Source of the DNA: Glebionis coronaria
Taxonomy: Eukaryota > Streptophyta > Magnoliopsida > Asterales > Asteraceae
Length of the DNA stretch: 64,000 bases
Reading direction: 5' to 3'
Assembly: GCA_025667525.1 (NCBI GenBank)
Contig: CM046878.1
Span: forward strand, 399,610,433-399,674,432
The position numbers were made by a program, and so were the translations under genes. Below, in pieces: positions 22,179 to 34,226 of the stretch. The notes below the pieces were generated by a model, which was given only the letters and a program-made list of their open reading frames with translations, did not search any database and was not told the origin of the DNA. Within the stretch, counting starts at the first letter, position 1, and each line of letters opens with the position of its first letter.

Positions 22179-22403
22179 CGTAGAAGTCGTGTGAACAACA
22201 GGATCTCAATTCGTAGAAAGCGTGTGGTGATGTTGAAATTCCGAAACTTCCGATTTTTTTTTTCTCAGTCCGACAATAAATTCCTCAGTCCGACAAAACG
22301 GTAAGCTGAAAAAATTGTGTATCGCCAAATTTTGAAATTGAGTTCGAGATAGCCAAAAACTAGTAGGGAAAAAATTTGATTCTACTTGACCTAAAGATTT
22401 TAA

Positions 22404-22445
<42 letters not shown>

Positions 22446-22512
22446 ATCTTCGTGTAAACTATGTTCTGAGACTAGTCTAGATGGTGGCTAACACTAAAAA
22501 TTGCTCAAACAA

Positions 22513-22830
22513 AATTTCCATCGGAATGCCCATCGGAAAAATCTATCGGAATGTTCTATCGGAATGTCCTTCTATCGGAATGTCCTACGATCGGAAAGTC
22601 CTTCTATCGGAATCTTAGATCGCAATGATGATCTGTCGGAATGCTAGATCGCAATGATGATCTGTCGGAATCTTCAGATCGGAATAACTTCAGATCGGAA
22701 TGTGGCTAAAATCAATTTGGCAGAGTAACGACTCAAAGTTCCTTAAGAGCCGACGGAATCCCAGATCGCAAAGAACGATCGGAATGTCCAGATCGGAATA
22801 AGGTATCGAAATGTTTAGATCGCAAAGTGG
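22513..22830 (-). repeat. ATTCCGAT array in the Sirevirus leader
   Basis: About 14 copies of TCGGAA (plus strand), mostly as ATCGGAATG, plus variants TCGCAA and TCGAAA, lie within about 320 bases. Spacing is irregular. Some are in pairs such as GATCGCAATGATGATCTG repeated twice near 22619-22665. In element sense the core is TTCCGA, the same core as in the Athila LTR array. Confidence 0.8.
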
Positions 22831-23092
22831 AACCTAAGGTTATTGCGATCTGGCCACACGTGCTTTGTACTTTCCGATGGTGAAACTTGCAAGAATTTCG
22901 GAAAGATGAACAAACACGAAATTTCTCAACTTTTGATCCAAAATACTTGTTTTTAAGCCAAAACCAAGATGCCCAAATCACTACTACACGATTTAAAGAA
23001 GGTATACTTCTTAGAAACACAAACAAACACGAAATTTGTTTGATGTTTTGATGAAAAACAATCAAAATCACACGAAATGCTCAAATACGAAT

Positions 23093-23111
23093 CCCTTGGC
23101 GAATGATACCA
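23093..23111 (-). other. Primer-binding site, Sirevirus-type element
   Basis: Two bases inside the 5' LTR the minus strand reads TGGTATCATTCGCCAAGG. The first eight bases match the 3' end of initiator tRNA-Met complement; the rest diverges from the usual TGGTATCAGAGC. Confidence 0.65.
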
Positions 23112-23113
23112 CT

Positions 23114-23474
23114 TGTTGGATTGTAACACACGACTATATATGATATATAAATGAAGATGAAGATTAAACCAAAAAAAAGATTAGATTAGATGAAGGAAAA
23201 GAGAAAAACAAGAAGATGTGAATTCCTAGTGAGAGAAACACATACGTTTCTCTCTCTAAAACAAATGAAATGGAAAACACACACACAAATGAGGCTTAGG
23301 AGGCCTTTTATACTAAGTAGTAAGTGTTTAGGAGGCCTTCCTCATTTGTGTGTTTGGGACTAAATCCCGTTACATAAACATTAATAACTAAGAACTCTCG
23401 ACACCGTTGAATAGTATTTTTCACGAGCTTCGCAACGGTATATTATATGACCATCACTTTAAATACGGCTAACA
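23114..23474 (-). repeat. 5' LTR of the Sirevirus-type element
   Basis: It is 361 bp and by eye identical to 11744-12104. The TATA box lies near 23304-23313 on the minus strand. Flanked on the right by the TACTC target duplication and then Athila RNase H sequence. Confidence 0.93.
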
Positions 23475-24125
23475 TACTCTTTGTCCAAGAACCGCTCCAA
23501 TAGCAAAATCACTAGCATCGCACATCAACTCAAAAGGCAGCTCCCAATTAGGGGTAACCAAGACGGGTGCCTTAGTTAGCTTATCCTTAAGCGAGTTGAA
23601 GGCTTCAAGACACTCTTTGGAGAAGATAAAGGGAGTATCTTTTTCCAAGAGGTGGGTCATCGGGCGAGCGATTTGAGAAAAATCTTTGATGAATCGACGG
23701 TAGAAGCCCGCATGACCCAGGAAACTTCTCACACCCTTCACGGTTGAAGGTGGAGGCAACTTTGCGATAACATCGACTTTAGCACGGTCAACTTCAAGAC
23801 CGGCTTTCGAGATCTTATGTCCAAGCACGACGCCTTCTTTTACCATAAAATGGCATTTTTCCCAATTTAGAACTAGGCGAGTGTCTTCGCACCGCTTGAG
23901 CATACGTTCCAAATTGGCAAGGCAGGAAGAGAAAGAATCCCCGAAGACTGAGAAATCATCCATGAAGACTTCCATGGTTTGTTCAACCATGTCATGGAAG
24001 ATAGCTAACATGCACCTTTGGAAAGTCCCGGGCGCATTACATAAGCCAAAAGGCATTCTTTTGTAAGCAAATGTGCCATAGGGACAAGTGAATGTAGTCT
24101 TCTCTTGATCTTGGGGATCGATGGG
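23475..24125 (-). pseudogene. Athila pol: RT catalytic part and RNase H start
   Basis: Middle piece of the Athila polyprotein between two insertions. From 24125 down it encodes the RT stretch TFTCPYGTFAYKRMPFGLCN, the catalytic box FMDDFSVFG (residues of the YxDD family with F in the first place, common in this lineage), the connection segment (LGHKISKAGLEVD, GFYRRFIKDFS) and the start of RNase H (LMCDASDFAIGAVLGQR). No stop codons were seen. Both ends join in frame to the neighbouring pieces once the insertions and one TSD copy are taken away. Confidence 0.9.
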
Positions 24126-27021
24126 TGTAACACCCCCAATTTCATGTCATAGCAGCGGAAGGGTCATTGGGTGTTACTATCATGGTTCAACCTCAATATC
24201 ATAGAAAACGCCTCAAAATGAGTCGTTTTAACAAAACATACGTCCATTCATTTGTTTAAAGATAAAACAGTTTAAACACGGTCCCAAATAGTTTTAAGTT
24301 TACATAACCAACCAAATAATAAAAGTTTCTTAGAATAGACATAGTTTAGAAAAGCGGGCCAAAACATTTTAATTTAGCAAGCTGCGTGAAACCGCCTTCC
24401 TTGAGTGCCTTCTTCATGGACCTGAGATAAAACATGCTATAAAGTCAACAAAAATGTTGAGTGAATCTATAGAGTTTAAATTTAAATAAATGAACACAAG
24501 TATTCTGAATAAACCATCCGTAGTTGACAATCATGTGGATCAGACATAATTATCGTTGTTATTTCATAAGTCTCGTGAAATTGAACGTTAACATATATTA
24601 TTTCAGCCCAACACACCTAGCCAAGTGCGTATATTTCTCTTATACAATTGCATCCGATGTTTCATTACTGGTGCATCAAAACACCACGCGATAGCTAGTC
24701 GCGACCGGACTGGGCGTCACCCCGATAGATCTATCCATAGTATTAGCGTTCTTTTCGATTAACAATTCACGATTCATGGGTCTTTAAGGCTAAACAAACT
24801 TATATAACAACTTTCATCTAAGCATACAATCGGGTCCTTTGTGTTCAATTTAAAAAGAATGAGGGTTTACCACAACTTCTCGTTGTACCCTACATTTATA
24901 TAATGTTTTTCCAATAATAAGGGTTTCCACAACTTCTCGTCGTACCCCTCTTATTTTAATAAAACAAGCATGTTATCCCCCTCGCGGGTTTTATAAAACA
25001 AGTAAACATGTAAAGCGAGGCCATAGACTCACCTTGGTACGATAGTAGTGACGTGACGATCGCCGACGATTTGTGATGCCCTTTTAAACACGAAGACCGC
25101 AACCTACCAATTAAGGCGCGTTCGTTAATAAACGACTCAAGTATAAATAATACTTAAATAATGTGAAAGTCAATTTCGAATGACCATAAAAATCCCGAAA
25201 AAAACAAAATATAAGTGTACTTCTATACCCTTTTATTCAACACTTATTCATTTAAATCACTTGCACCCTCGACATTGACCCGTCATAAGACGCCAAGTCA
25301 ACGCAAGTCAAACCATCATTTTTACTTCCCTCGGACCAGTAGCTAAGTCATTTATATAATGACTTAACACTCGAGTAAGTCACTATGTCCAATAGTGAAT
25401 ACTCAAATCACGCCATACAAGTATTGAACTACGTGTCCAAAATACCACTCAGCATGTACACTCCAAATGTACACACCAATCTAACCTATCTAGACATGTC
25501 GGATTTCGACGAAACTTGGTGACAAACTCACACCTATTATGAATAAAACTCAGTTTAAATTTCATTCAAAAATATTACTTCTAAGACCTTCTGCCCGGCA
25601 CACCTTCGTGTTGCAAAAACCGGACAGTTTTACGCCTTTGACTTGTAAAACCATTTTGACTTATCTAAACATTTCCGTTTGCAAAACCGACACTCGGGTT
25701 TGAAAATAGACTCATGACCTGAGGTTTATCAACTTACAACAGCCCTTGAACATTTTTAAAACTCATTTTATAGTCCCCGAGATTCGTTCCAAATATCGAC
25801 AACAATTTTCGGATTGTGCCGATACCCGTCTCCCGGTACACAAATACTAAAAGTAGCATAACTTTTCGCTCGTAATGAGTTAGAAGCTCTACTTTAGCTC
25901 AAATCGAAGCTAACGAAATTCTCTACGACCCTATCTTATTAGTTTACCAAGTTTACCACAGTAACAATTTCAAAAACGGACTTAAAGTTACTGCCCAAAA
26001 TAGCCTATCTAAAAATCATACCAAATCAAATTTTCAACCCATTCCAACAATTCCTATAGTCCTAACATGATCCTAATATCATAATAACACATCTAATTAA
26101 CTCATATCATCCTCAAATTTAATCTTACAAAAATTAAATATATAAAAATCTTGCATGCAACCAAAACCCACTATGAATATAATAATATTAACACCATATA
26201 TCACCATAAAAATGGATCAAACATGGTGTTCATCATCAAAAATTGAAATGAAAATTTAGTGAGTGCATGTGGAAGAAAATTATACCAATAGAAAGCTCTT
26301 GAAATTTCTAGGATGGGTCTTGTTTTAGTTTCTTTAGATTCAAGCTAGAAATCAAAATAATTTGATGGATTGTGGCTTAGGGGTGGACGGCAAAATGGGG
26401 AAGAAGAGAGAGATTTGGTGTGTTTTTGTTTAAAATGAATTTTAAAATGAAAAATGGTTAGTGGAATTTGTTTAAATAGTGGGGTGAGGGTAATTTTTGC
26501 CAAATTTGCATTCTTTTGGTCCTATGTTGTAAGTAAATAGTTTACAAGGTAGGAATTGTAAATTGTACATTTTAAAAATATTTACGGGGCTCGGGTTTCG
26601 TAAAAATACTTTTCGTAAGTTAAAACGCTTCATAAAAATAATAATAAAGCTTCGACACGACTTAAAACGTAATTAAATCGAAAACGTCGAAAATATACAA
26701 TATCGAGACAATCGATAATAAAACGTAAATTTTTGGGCATCCGTCGGTATCGCGATCACTACTAGTTATCGTCATTCGTTAAAACGTAAAATACGAGAAA
26801 TAAAGATTAAATATAATAAAAATCATTTTCATGATTATTTGAGAATATAATATCGATACCTAACATATTCCTTGTCGGTTTTCATCTAATCGACATTTTT
26901 ACGCTAGTTTCAAGTCATAACCTTCTCGGTTAGTCGATAAATTAAAATTCTCATTAAAGTAAACACGTAATACGTAATAGTCGAGATTAAAATAACGACC
27001 TGAAATTGACGGGTTGTCACA
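24126..27021 (-). mobile_element. Solo LTR of a chromovirus-type element
   Basis: A 2896-bp block begins TGTAACACCCCC and ends GGTTGTCACA on the plus strand, flanked by the perfect duplication ATGGG (24121-24125 and 27022-27026). Its ends and several internal phrases (CAGCGGAAG, CTGAGATAAAACATG, AGTGAAT-AGAGTTTA) match the LTR at 54226-57713, but the two are different subfamilies. No PBS, PPT or coding remnant is present. It therefore looks like the product of LTR-LTR recombination. It sits in Athila RT between GYFQIP and the following stretch. Confidence 0.85.
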
Positions 27022-30000
27022 ATGGGTATTTGAAAATAACCCGAGAAACCATCAAGAAAGCAGTAATATTCATTACCCGCTAATCGTTCAAGCATTTGGT
27101 CCATAAAAGGTAGAGGAAAATGATCCTTTCTCGTGGCATCATTGAGTTTGCGGTAGTCTATACAAACTCTCCACCCAGTAACGAGACGAGTGGGAATCAA
27201 CTCGTTGTGTTCATTGGGAACAACGGTTATTCCGCCCTTCTTGGGCACACAATGGATTGGACTAACCCATGGTGAATCCGAAATAGGGTATATCATACCC
27301 GCATCAAGAAGTTTGAGAACCTCTGTTTTGATGACTTCATGGATTTTTGGATTCACCCTTCGTTGGCTTTGAATCGTGGGCTTAAAGTCGTCCTCCATGA
27401 GAATTTTGTGTGTGCAGAAGTGAGGATCAATTCCACGAATATCCGAAATCTTCCAAGCAATAGCCTTCTTATGATCTTTCAAGACGGCGACAAGTCGGGC
27501 TTTCTCTTCATCCTTCAAATCCTTAGCAATGATGACTGGCGACTTCTTCTCTTCTTCGAGGAATACATACTCAAGATAGGGCGGCAACTCCTTAAGTTCC
27601 AAATCCGGAGGATTTTCGACGTGAGGCGTATTCGAAGTCGGAGTATCGATAGCAATGACAGTGGGAGATGGAGGAGAAGGATTGTCTTCTTTAAGAAGGT
27701 TAGCAATGAAGCTGAGATCTTCATCCCAATTAGTAGAAGAATCGTCATTGTGTAAATTCTCATCTCCCAGGGTGGCTTCCAAATCTTTCCAAAGGAAATC
27801 ACTTTCTCCAAATAGAGATAGTGATGAGTCGATAGAGGAAACGGTCTCAACATGGGGAAGAGAGGTAGGAATATTTTTACAAGCATCTTTGAAATGTTCT
27901 TCACAAGCCTCATCAAGAACGTCAATACAATTAACACTCTCGTAAGAATAAGGCTGTTTAGAAAGCTTTCCCATGTTGAAGACTACTTTATCGTCACCCA
28001 CTCTCATGATAAGCTCACCAGCTTCAACATCGATGAGAGTGCGACCGGTCCTCAAGAATGGACGACCAACAATGAGTGGCACACGGGGGTCCATCTCGTA
28101 GTCGACGACAACAAAATCAGCAGGGAAGGTGAATTTGTCGACTCCTACAATGACGTCTTCGGCTATCCCCACTGGATAAGCAACCGTACGGTTAGCTAAT
28201 TCCAAAGTCATTTTGGTGGGGACTAGCTCTGGGAGAGATAATTGCTTCCAAACACTTAGAGGCATGAGATTAATACTGGCACCTAGATCGGCTAGGGCCA
28301 TGTAATTCTCTGCTCCCGGGAAATTGCAAGGGATAAGAAAACGACCCGGATCACCAAGCTTGGTTGGCAATTTCCTTAAGAGTACTGCAGAGCAGTTCTC
28401 ATTAAGTTGGGTGTTGGAAATATCGAGGAGCTTTTCCTTGTCGCTCAGAAGATCTTTAAACATTTTGGCATACTTGGGCATGTGAGCGAGAGCCTCAGCG
28501 AAGGAGATATTGAAATTCAGTTTTTTGAACATTTTTAGGAAGTTCGAAACTTGAATATCATCCTTGCTCTTTTGCTTCTCTTTCCTCAACCTAGATGGAT
28601 AAGGTATATTGGAAGAAGAGGAAGGCTTTAGGGGAATAGGATCACTCACAAGCACGGGTGGAGGAGGGGTAGAAAGAAGAGGTGGAGAAATTAGGGAAGG
28701 AGAAAGGTGAGGAATAGGAGCAGGTGACTCGTTCTCCTTAGTCACAACCACCGGTGGAGGTATAGGAAGCTCGGGTTCCTTGGTACCTTTACCACTTCGA
28801 GTGGTGATTGCTTTCATCTCCCCTCTTGGATTCGCAACGGTGTTACTCGGTAGAGTACCCGAAGAAGAGGGTTGATTACCATTGAAGAAACTAGCCATCA
28901 TGTTCCTCAGATCATTAGTTTGGGTATCCAACGTGTTCCTCATGTCGGCTCTCAAATCATTTCCTTGCTTGACCAAGTCTGCCTTCAAGTTGCGCATTTC
29001 CTCTTGGAGATTTCCCACAATCACATCATTGGTCCTCATGTAGGTTGCAACCTCTTGGTGTAATGCAGTGGTGGCTTGGTTGGGAGGAGCATTGTATGCA
29101 GGTGGTTGGTAAACTTGATTGTTACGTTGAGGTGGTTGTTGCTGCTTGTGAGGTGGGATGTATGGTTGTCGAGGTTGTTGTTGTTGTTGAGGAGAGCGGT
29201 TAAGGTTTTGTTGTTGGTTTGGGTTGGTAGGAGGAAACCCAGGTGGTGAAAGATAGTTGTTGGATCGATAGCTAAGCAAATTACGGTCACCTTGAGGTCT
29301 GGCTTGATAAGCAGGTTGAGGATAGGTGCCATATGCCGCATTCACATTTTCAGCAGGGTAATCTTGGGTGGCGGTACAAGTTGTGTAAGAGTGAGGACCA
29401 CCGCATATCTCACAAGGTTGGCTGACAGCGTTCAGTTGAGCGTTTTTGGCGTTGTTGTTGTTGTTGTTGCTGACGGTGTGGGTGACAAGCGATTCAAGAA
29501 GCGTAGTGATTTTGTCAAGTCGCTTGTCGCTGTCATTATTGCTAGCACTAGCGACATTGGTCCGAACACTCTTGGTTTGCACACGAGATTTGTTCTCAAT
29601 GATGTCCCAAGCAGCATTTGAAGTCTTAGCCAATAGATTACCCCCCGAGGCACTGTTCAGTGAATCTTGGTCACTCATGCTTAAACCATTGTAAAAAGTA
29701 TTGATTTGATGTACTTTGGTAAAACCATGTTGTGGGCATTTTCTTAAAAGATCTTTAAAACGATCCCAAGATTCACTGAACGACTCATCGTACTTTTGTT
29801 CAAAATTTATGATCTCATTCCGCAAAGCGGTAGTACGAGAGGGTGGAAAAAAGTAGTTGATAAACTTTGTTTCCAAATCCGTCCACGAGAGAATACTCTG
29901 TGGCGGTTCCTTAGCAAGCCAATGCCGGGCTTGTCCCTCTAAAGAAAAGGGAAAAAGTTGTAACCTTATAACCTCTTGTGGAACACCATTGAACTTGACC

Positions 30001-30326
30001 GTGTTGGTGAGTTGCAAGAATCTCTTGATATGGTCGTGTGGATCATCAATGGTTCGTCCCAAGAATGGTTGAGCGGAGACCATCTGGATAAAGCCTGATT
30101 TTAGCTAGAAATTGTTGGCGGCAATTGGTGGTATAACAATTGGATCCGTGTTGCCATCGACATGAGCTTGCAGCAATTCAATCATCGGGCGATTATCCGA
30201 AAGGTGCTCATTGTTGTTGTTATTATTCATGTTGTTGTTGTTATTGTTGTTTGGAGGTGGTACACCGGCCATGTCTAAGTGATCGAGAGGCTCGGGCTCT
30301 TGATATGACGTGGATCGAGTGCGCAT
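27022..30326 (-). pseudogene. Athila gag, protease and RT N-terminus
   Basis: The frame starts at ATG 30326 but has one TAG at 30107-30105, after 73 codons, seven codons before the next ATG (30083); from there 1057 codons are open. Counting from 30083: gag capsid-like region about 8-150 (DPHDHIKRFLQL, LFPFSLEGQARHWL); a knuckle C224-x2-C-x3-H-x4-C236 (CEICGGPHSYTTC), one residue shorter than the usual CCHC; a Gln/Pro-rich linker; protease with ALADLGASINLMPLS (599-603 in place of D-T/S-G); then RT (PWVSPIHCVPKKGG, WRVCIDYRKLNDATRKDHFP, FLDGFSGYFQI). The solo LTR cuts it at 27021. The three pieces sum to 1878 codons in one frame, with that TAG as the only internal stop seen. Confidence 0.92.
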
Positions 30327-30543
30327 ACACCTGCAAAAGAACCAACAAAGAAAAGCAAAGCAAAAATATTTTTGGTTTTTATGTTTTTTTTATTTTTTTT
30401 TTGTATTTTTGAAAATTTTATATTTTTTTGTTGTTTTTGAAGATTTTCTTGAAAAAGTAACGTTCACGGGGAACGGATCCCAAAATCCAAGTTCTCACAA
30501 ACAACTTTTGATCTTAACGAGAAGAGCCGGCAACGACGCCATT
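30327..30543 (-). other. Athila leader and primer-binding site
   Basis: Short leader between gag and the 5' LTR. The PBS at 30541-30522 reads TGGCGTCGTTGCCGGCTCTT, two bases in from the LTR. It fits the 3' end of tRNA-Asp over 15 bases with one mismatch. The rest is T-rich on the plus strand. Confidence 0.8.
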
Positions 30544-32150
30544 TGATACAATGATTTTACGTAGGTTCAGATTAAATCTCGGAATCCTCTCGAATTGATC
30601 TCGATCTTAAGTGGAATGATTGTTCTTGGTTACTGAATAAAAGGGTTTTGGTTTTCTAACCTACTGAATGTTAAATGATCGAAAATTTAAACTTAAATTT
30701 AAAAGTAATTTAAAAGCAATTGAATTATTTAATAATTGACAAAACTTTGAATTAAAATCAAACTTAAATTAAGAAATAATGAGAAATGTTAAGACAGTTA
30801 TAAAGAAACAGAAACAGTAAGTAACTTAAAAGAATACTGATTCGGAACTTTTCCCTTGGTTCGGAAGCTGATCTTCATTCGGAAGTTAAAGTACTCATCC
30901 GAAACTTTTGCTTCATTCGGAACTTCCATTCATCCGGAAGTTTGGGAGCTCATTCGGAAGTCACTGTTCACTTGTTCGGAAGTTTGGATTGGTTCGGAAC
31001 TTACTGGTTCGGAAGTTTTGTATGTTCCGATTCGGAACTTTTGGTCAATTGGTTCGGAACTTTTCAAGGTTCCGATTCGGAAGAAATCGGTTCGGAAGTT
31101 TTAAAGGAAATTGGTTCGGAACTAACTGAAGACAAACTCATTCGGAACTTTTAATGTTCATTCGGAACTTCAAGCTCATGCGGAACTTTTGGCTTCGTTC
31201 GGAACTTATGGCTTGGTTCGGAAGTTTCTAGCTTGGTTTGGAAGTTTTACCTTCGTTCGGAAGTCTGAGAAAACCCAGAACAGTAAGGATACCCGAAGAA
31301 CAAGGAAAAACTATTTAATCCAAAAAATCACCAAATTTTTCACCAAAAACTTAAATAAATCAATCACAAAGCATCTACTAACCATAAACTACTAATCCCA
31401 TCAATAAAAACACAAATCCCAACAACTTTTGAAGATCAAATCAAGAAAATAAAAACTTAAGAACTTGAAGATAAAGATGAAGATGATCAAGATTAAATGG
31501 AAAGATTAAACAAAGAACTTGTATTAAATGATTAGTGTTTTAACAAGATTAAACAAAGATTAAAACAACAAGATTGGAAGAACAAAGATTAAAATCACCA
31601 ATCACCCTAATGGTGATTGTGATGAAACGAACTAAAGAGAAAAAGGTGGGGAAGAAGAAAAATAAAAGCTAACTCCTGGATGTGTGTGAGGGAACCCTTT
31701 ATATAGGCTTGTCCTTTAGTTGGTGAGTGGGCTTTCTCCCGTTCTTCTTGTCTTTTCGTCTTTTCAAAAAAGTTTCCGTTTTCGATTCTGATTCGGGATT
31801 TGTTGTCGATTAAATTCAACTCGTCTTTTAATTTCTTCGTTTAATAGACTTGAGTTTCTTTGACTTATGTAAATCTTCCATCTTTGGTCCTTTTCTTCGA
31901 TAAATCTTCGAATAGGCCCAGTGACTTCAAATCTTTTGCATCTCTTGGACAATAGACTTTATCTTGAGTCTTTTTCTTCGATAAATCCCGTGCAATCCCA
32001 TGTTTTCTTCAATATCCATCCGGTTGGCTCTGAAAACACAATAAACACAAAAACCACGCATAATTCCAAACAAATGATATTAAATACGTGTTTTGGTCTC
32101 ATTTTAGCCCGAATTAAGTGGTAAAAGGATGGGTGTTTATACACCTATCA
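30544..32150 (-). repeat. 5' LTR of the Athila element
   Basis: 1607 bp, same length as the 3' LTR with about a dozen substitutions seen by eye and no indels. It contains the second copy of the TTCCGAA array (30838-31265) and TATA box (31696-31706). GGAAG follows at 32151. Confidence 0.93.
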
Positions 32151-32650
32151 GGAAGGCTCTTGTACACATGGGTTATGCGTACAGAGTCTCTTAAAGGCGT
32201 GGAAATGTTTAGTATATTCTCTAGTAGCATGGGGGATATCCTAACATTCTTAGCATAAGCAGTAGAAATGACCGAGTGAGTAGCACCAGTGTCAAAAAGA
32301 ACACATACAGCTTGAGCACACATATACAAGATTCCAGTGATGGTACTTATAGACTTCTTGGCCTGATCGCGAGATATCGTGTAAACGCGTCCACTAGTAG
32401 GAGGCGACTTGGTATCAGCATGTCCCGATGTGCCCTTCATCTCGCCCTTGCGACAGTCCTTCATGCGATGACCAGGAAGACCACACTTGAAGCATGTGTC
32501 GCTATTGCGGCGACATGGCCATGGGTGCCTACGGTTGTAGGTAGTGCAAAGAGGATGAGTATATCCCCTCCAGCAGGTGTCCTTGCTGGCTGAGAGCCTG
32601 ATAAGAACAGTATACATGAGACATGATAATAGGTACAAGGGACAATGCAT
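32151..32650 (-). pseudogene. Chromovirus nucleocapsid knuckle and protease N-terminus
   Basis: On the minus strand a CCHC knuckle (CFKCGLPGHRMKDC, about 32493-32450) is followed by the protease with active site LFDTGATHSVIS (about 32304-32269). The frame runs into the Athila insertion at 32150 and continues at 6518. The part upstream of the knuckle (to about 32650) reads open but does not look like gag. Between 32651 and 33044 gag is too decayed to follow. Confidence 0.82.
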
Positions 32651-33044
32651 AAATTCGTAAGATGGAATACCAGTGATAGCTGGATGGTTAGGCTGTGAAC
32701 CTATTTGGTTCTGGTCCCTCCCGTTACCATGATTCCTGGTAGAAGGTTCTCTACTGTGTCAGAATTTAGAACTATTGCATGTAATCATAAGAAAATGAGT
32801 AAGTATAAGGACCTGCTGTTGTTGGAGTTTCCAACGTTGTTACGGTAATTGTCATTACCGCCACACCTATCCGTAGCAGAACGGTCGTGAGTCTGACCGT
32901 TTCCCTTGGGCTGAGTAGGATGTTGCTGAGTAGCCGACTGAGACCGGTCCCTAGTCTTCTGCCGGGAAGATACAGTTTAAAAGAGATGTAAATATTGACA
33001 TATGCTGAAAGAATACGGTTTGGTCACCGCTGAATAACGAATAT

Positions 33045-33791
33045 TTACCTCCACTCGGGTCTCTCTGCTTCCCCGAACTCTTCTCTTTCTTGCAGCATCT
33101 CCAGCTTACGTGCAGCATCGGCCACTTGTGCCACCGTGTTGAACGTAGCACACACCAAGTTTTTTGTGACCGATGTACGAAGAGCCCACCGGAAGTGGTA
33201 TGCTTGATCTTCGGGAGTACATGCTGCTGCACCAAGAAAACCAGCCAAACGAAGAAAGCGCTGCATGAACTCGTTGCTGTTCTCTCCATCTCTTTGTCTG
33301 ATTCCATGGTACTCTCTCTTCAGCTTGTCTTGCTCAGCCTTGGGAAAGAACTGTCCCATTACCAAATCCCTGAACTGAGCCCAAGTCAAACCAGCCACCC
33401 AATTATCACCTCTCTCAGACTACTTCAGTGCCTTCCACCATGATAGCACATCACCTTCGAACCGGTAACAGGCCAACCTCGACTTGAAGACGGGGTCACA
33501 GCCCATGGCATCGAAGATCTTCTTAATGTGATCCAACCAGCTTTCAGCTTCATCGGGGCTATCTGTTTTCTCGAAGGATCGAGGGCGTAGCTTATTGAAT
33601 ATCTCCAGCCATGTGATTAATGTTGCTAGAGGAGGAGGAGGAGGATTAGGCTGCTGGTGCTGGTTATTGGTAGCCTGCACTTCAGCCCTGATTTCATTGC
33701 TCTGCTGAGGAAGCATAGCTTGCATAGCAGCTTGGACTGCTGCATTGAGTTGTTCCTGATCGCGTGTGAGAACCATCTGACAGTATAACAT
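33045..33791 (-). pseudogene. Chromovirus gag (broken by in-frame stop)
   Basis: The frame starts near 33791 (MVLTRDQEQLNAAVQAAMQA). Residues about 50-120 hold the retrotransposon-gag type sequence (WLDHIKKIFDAMGC, FEGDVLSWWKAL). A TAG at 33422-33420 interrupts, but the same frame resumes with GLTWAQFRDLVMGQFFPKAE and YHGIRQRDGENSNEFMQRFLRL, typical of plant gypsy gag, before it ends at 33045. One nonsense mutation plus later decay, so it is dead. Confidence 0.85.
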
Positions 33792-34226
33792 AAAAATACA
33801 TGATTAAACTGATCAAAACATAAAATATATACATGAAGAAAATTTACACCAATAAATCATGAGAAAAAATTTATGCAGGAAAACTAGTACATGAATGCAT
33901 GATCCAGTTTTATGAAAACTTTTATATGATCGAGAGTAAACGCCTATGGTCAGTTCACTCAAAACAAAAGACATGGCGAGGGGACGCCAATGGGTCGGTC
34001 CCAAAGTTAGAAGTTTCGATAAAACACATGCGACTAAATAGGGTCAGTCCTGTACCAACCATTACTTAGTCATAAACCTGCGACAATGACATATATATGT
34101 ATGCATGAAAACAATGAAAGCATGAAAACCAACTGTCAGTTCTAGGAAGACCATAGTGACTACACACTAATCTCAGGTCATGTTTTGAGAGCCTACAGGT
34201 CAAAGCCTTGGCTCTAATACCATAAT
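33792..34226 (-). other. Chromovirus leader and primer-binding site
   Basis: Noncoding leader. The PBS at 34222-34206 reads TGGTATTAGAGCCAAGG on the minus strand and fits initiator tRNA-Met with one mismatch in the first 12. It lies four bases from the LTR edge at 34227. Confidence 0.8.

Larger units (their letters stand above)
22179..23113 (-). other. Sirevirus 5' leader with TTCCGAT array and poly-A run
   Basis: Noncoding leader between PBS and gag. On the plus strand it holds a 38-base T run (22407-22444), poly-A in the transcript, and an array of (A/G)TCGGAATG-type repeats at about 22513-22830. The PBS is at its right end. An antisense-looking 112-codon ORF at 22733-23071 overlaps the array and has no recognisable features. 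Confidence 0.75.
11744..23474 (-). mobile_element. Sirevirus-type Ty1/copia retrotransposon, very young
   Basis: It is flanked by TACTC (11739-11743 and 23475-23479) and two 361-bp LTRs (11744-12104 and 23114-23474) with no difference found by eye. Minus-strand order is LTR, PBS, 0.9-kb leader, gag (1384 codons), one TAA, pol (PR-IN-RT-RH), 2.35-kb noncoding region with several PPT-like tracts, PPT, LTR. Features known for Sireviruses are a very large gag with long coiled coils, repeated PPT-like motifs upstream of the 3' LTR and a short LTR with an inverted repeat. It splits the Athila RNase H. Confidence 0.9.
6519..32150 (-). mobile_element. Athila-type Ty3/gypsy retrotransposon with two nested insertions
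   Basis: Both LTRs are 1607 bp (6519-8125 and 30544-32150) and differ at about a dozen sites by eye, roughly 0.7 percent. The target duplication GGAAG is perfect (6514-6518 and 32151-32155). On the minus strand the order is LTR, tRNA-Asp-like PBS (30541-30522), gag-protease-RT-RNase H-integrase, a 1.9-kb noncoding tail, PPT (8139-8126), LTR. This domain order, the tRNA-Asp primer and the integrase tail motif [16 protein letters not shown] place it in the Athila lineage. There is no envelope-like ORF. A Sirevirus (11744-23474) and a solo LTR (24126-27021) interrupt pol. Confidence 0.93.

Noticed and set aside
22407..22444. 38-base T run as a poly-A tail of a LINE or SINE insertion
   Set aside because: No duplications or retroposon body flank it; it lies in the Sirevirus leader and may vary in length or be an assembly artefact.
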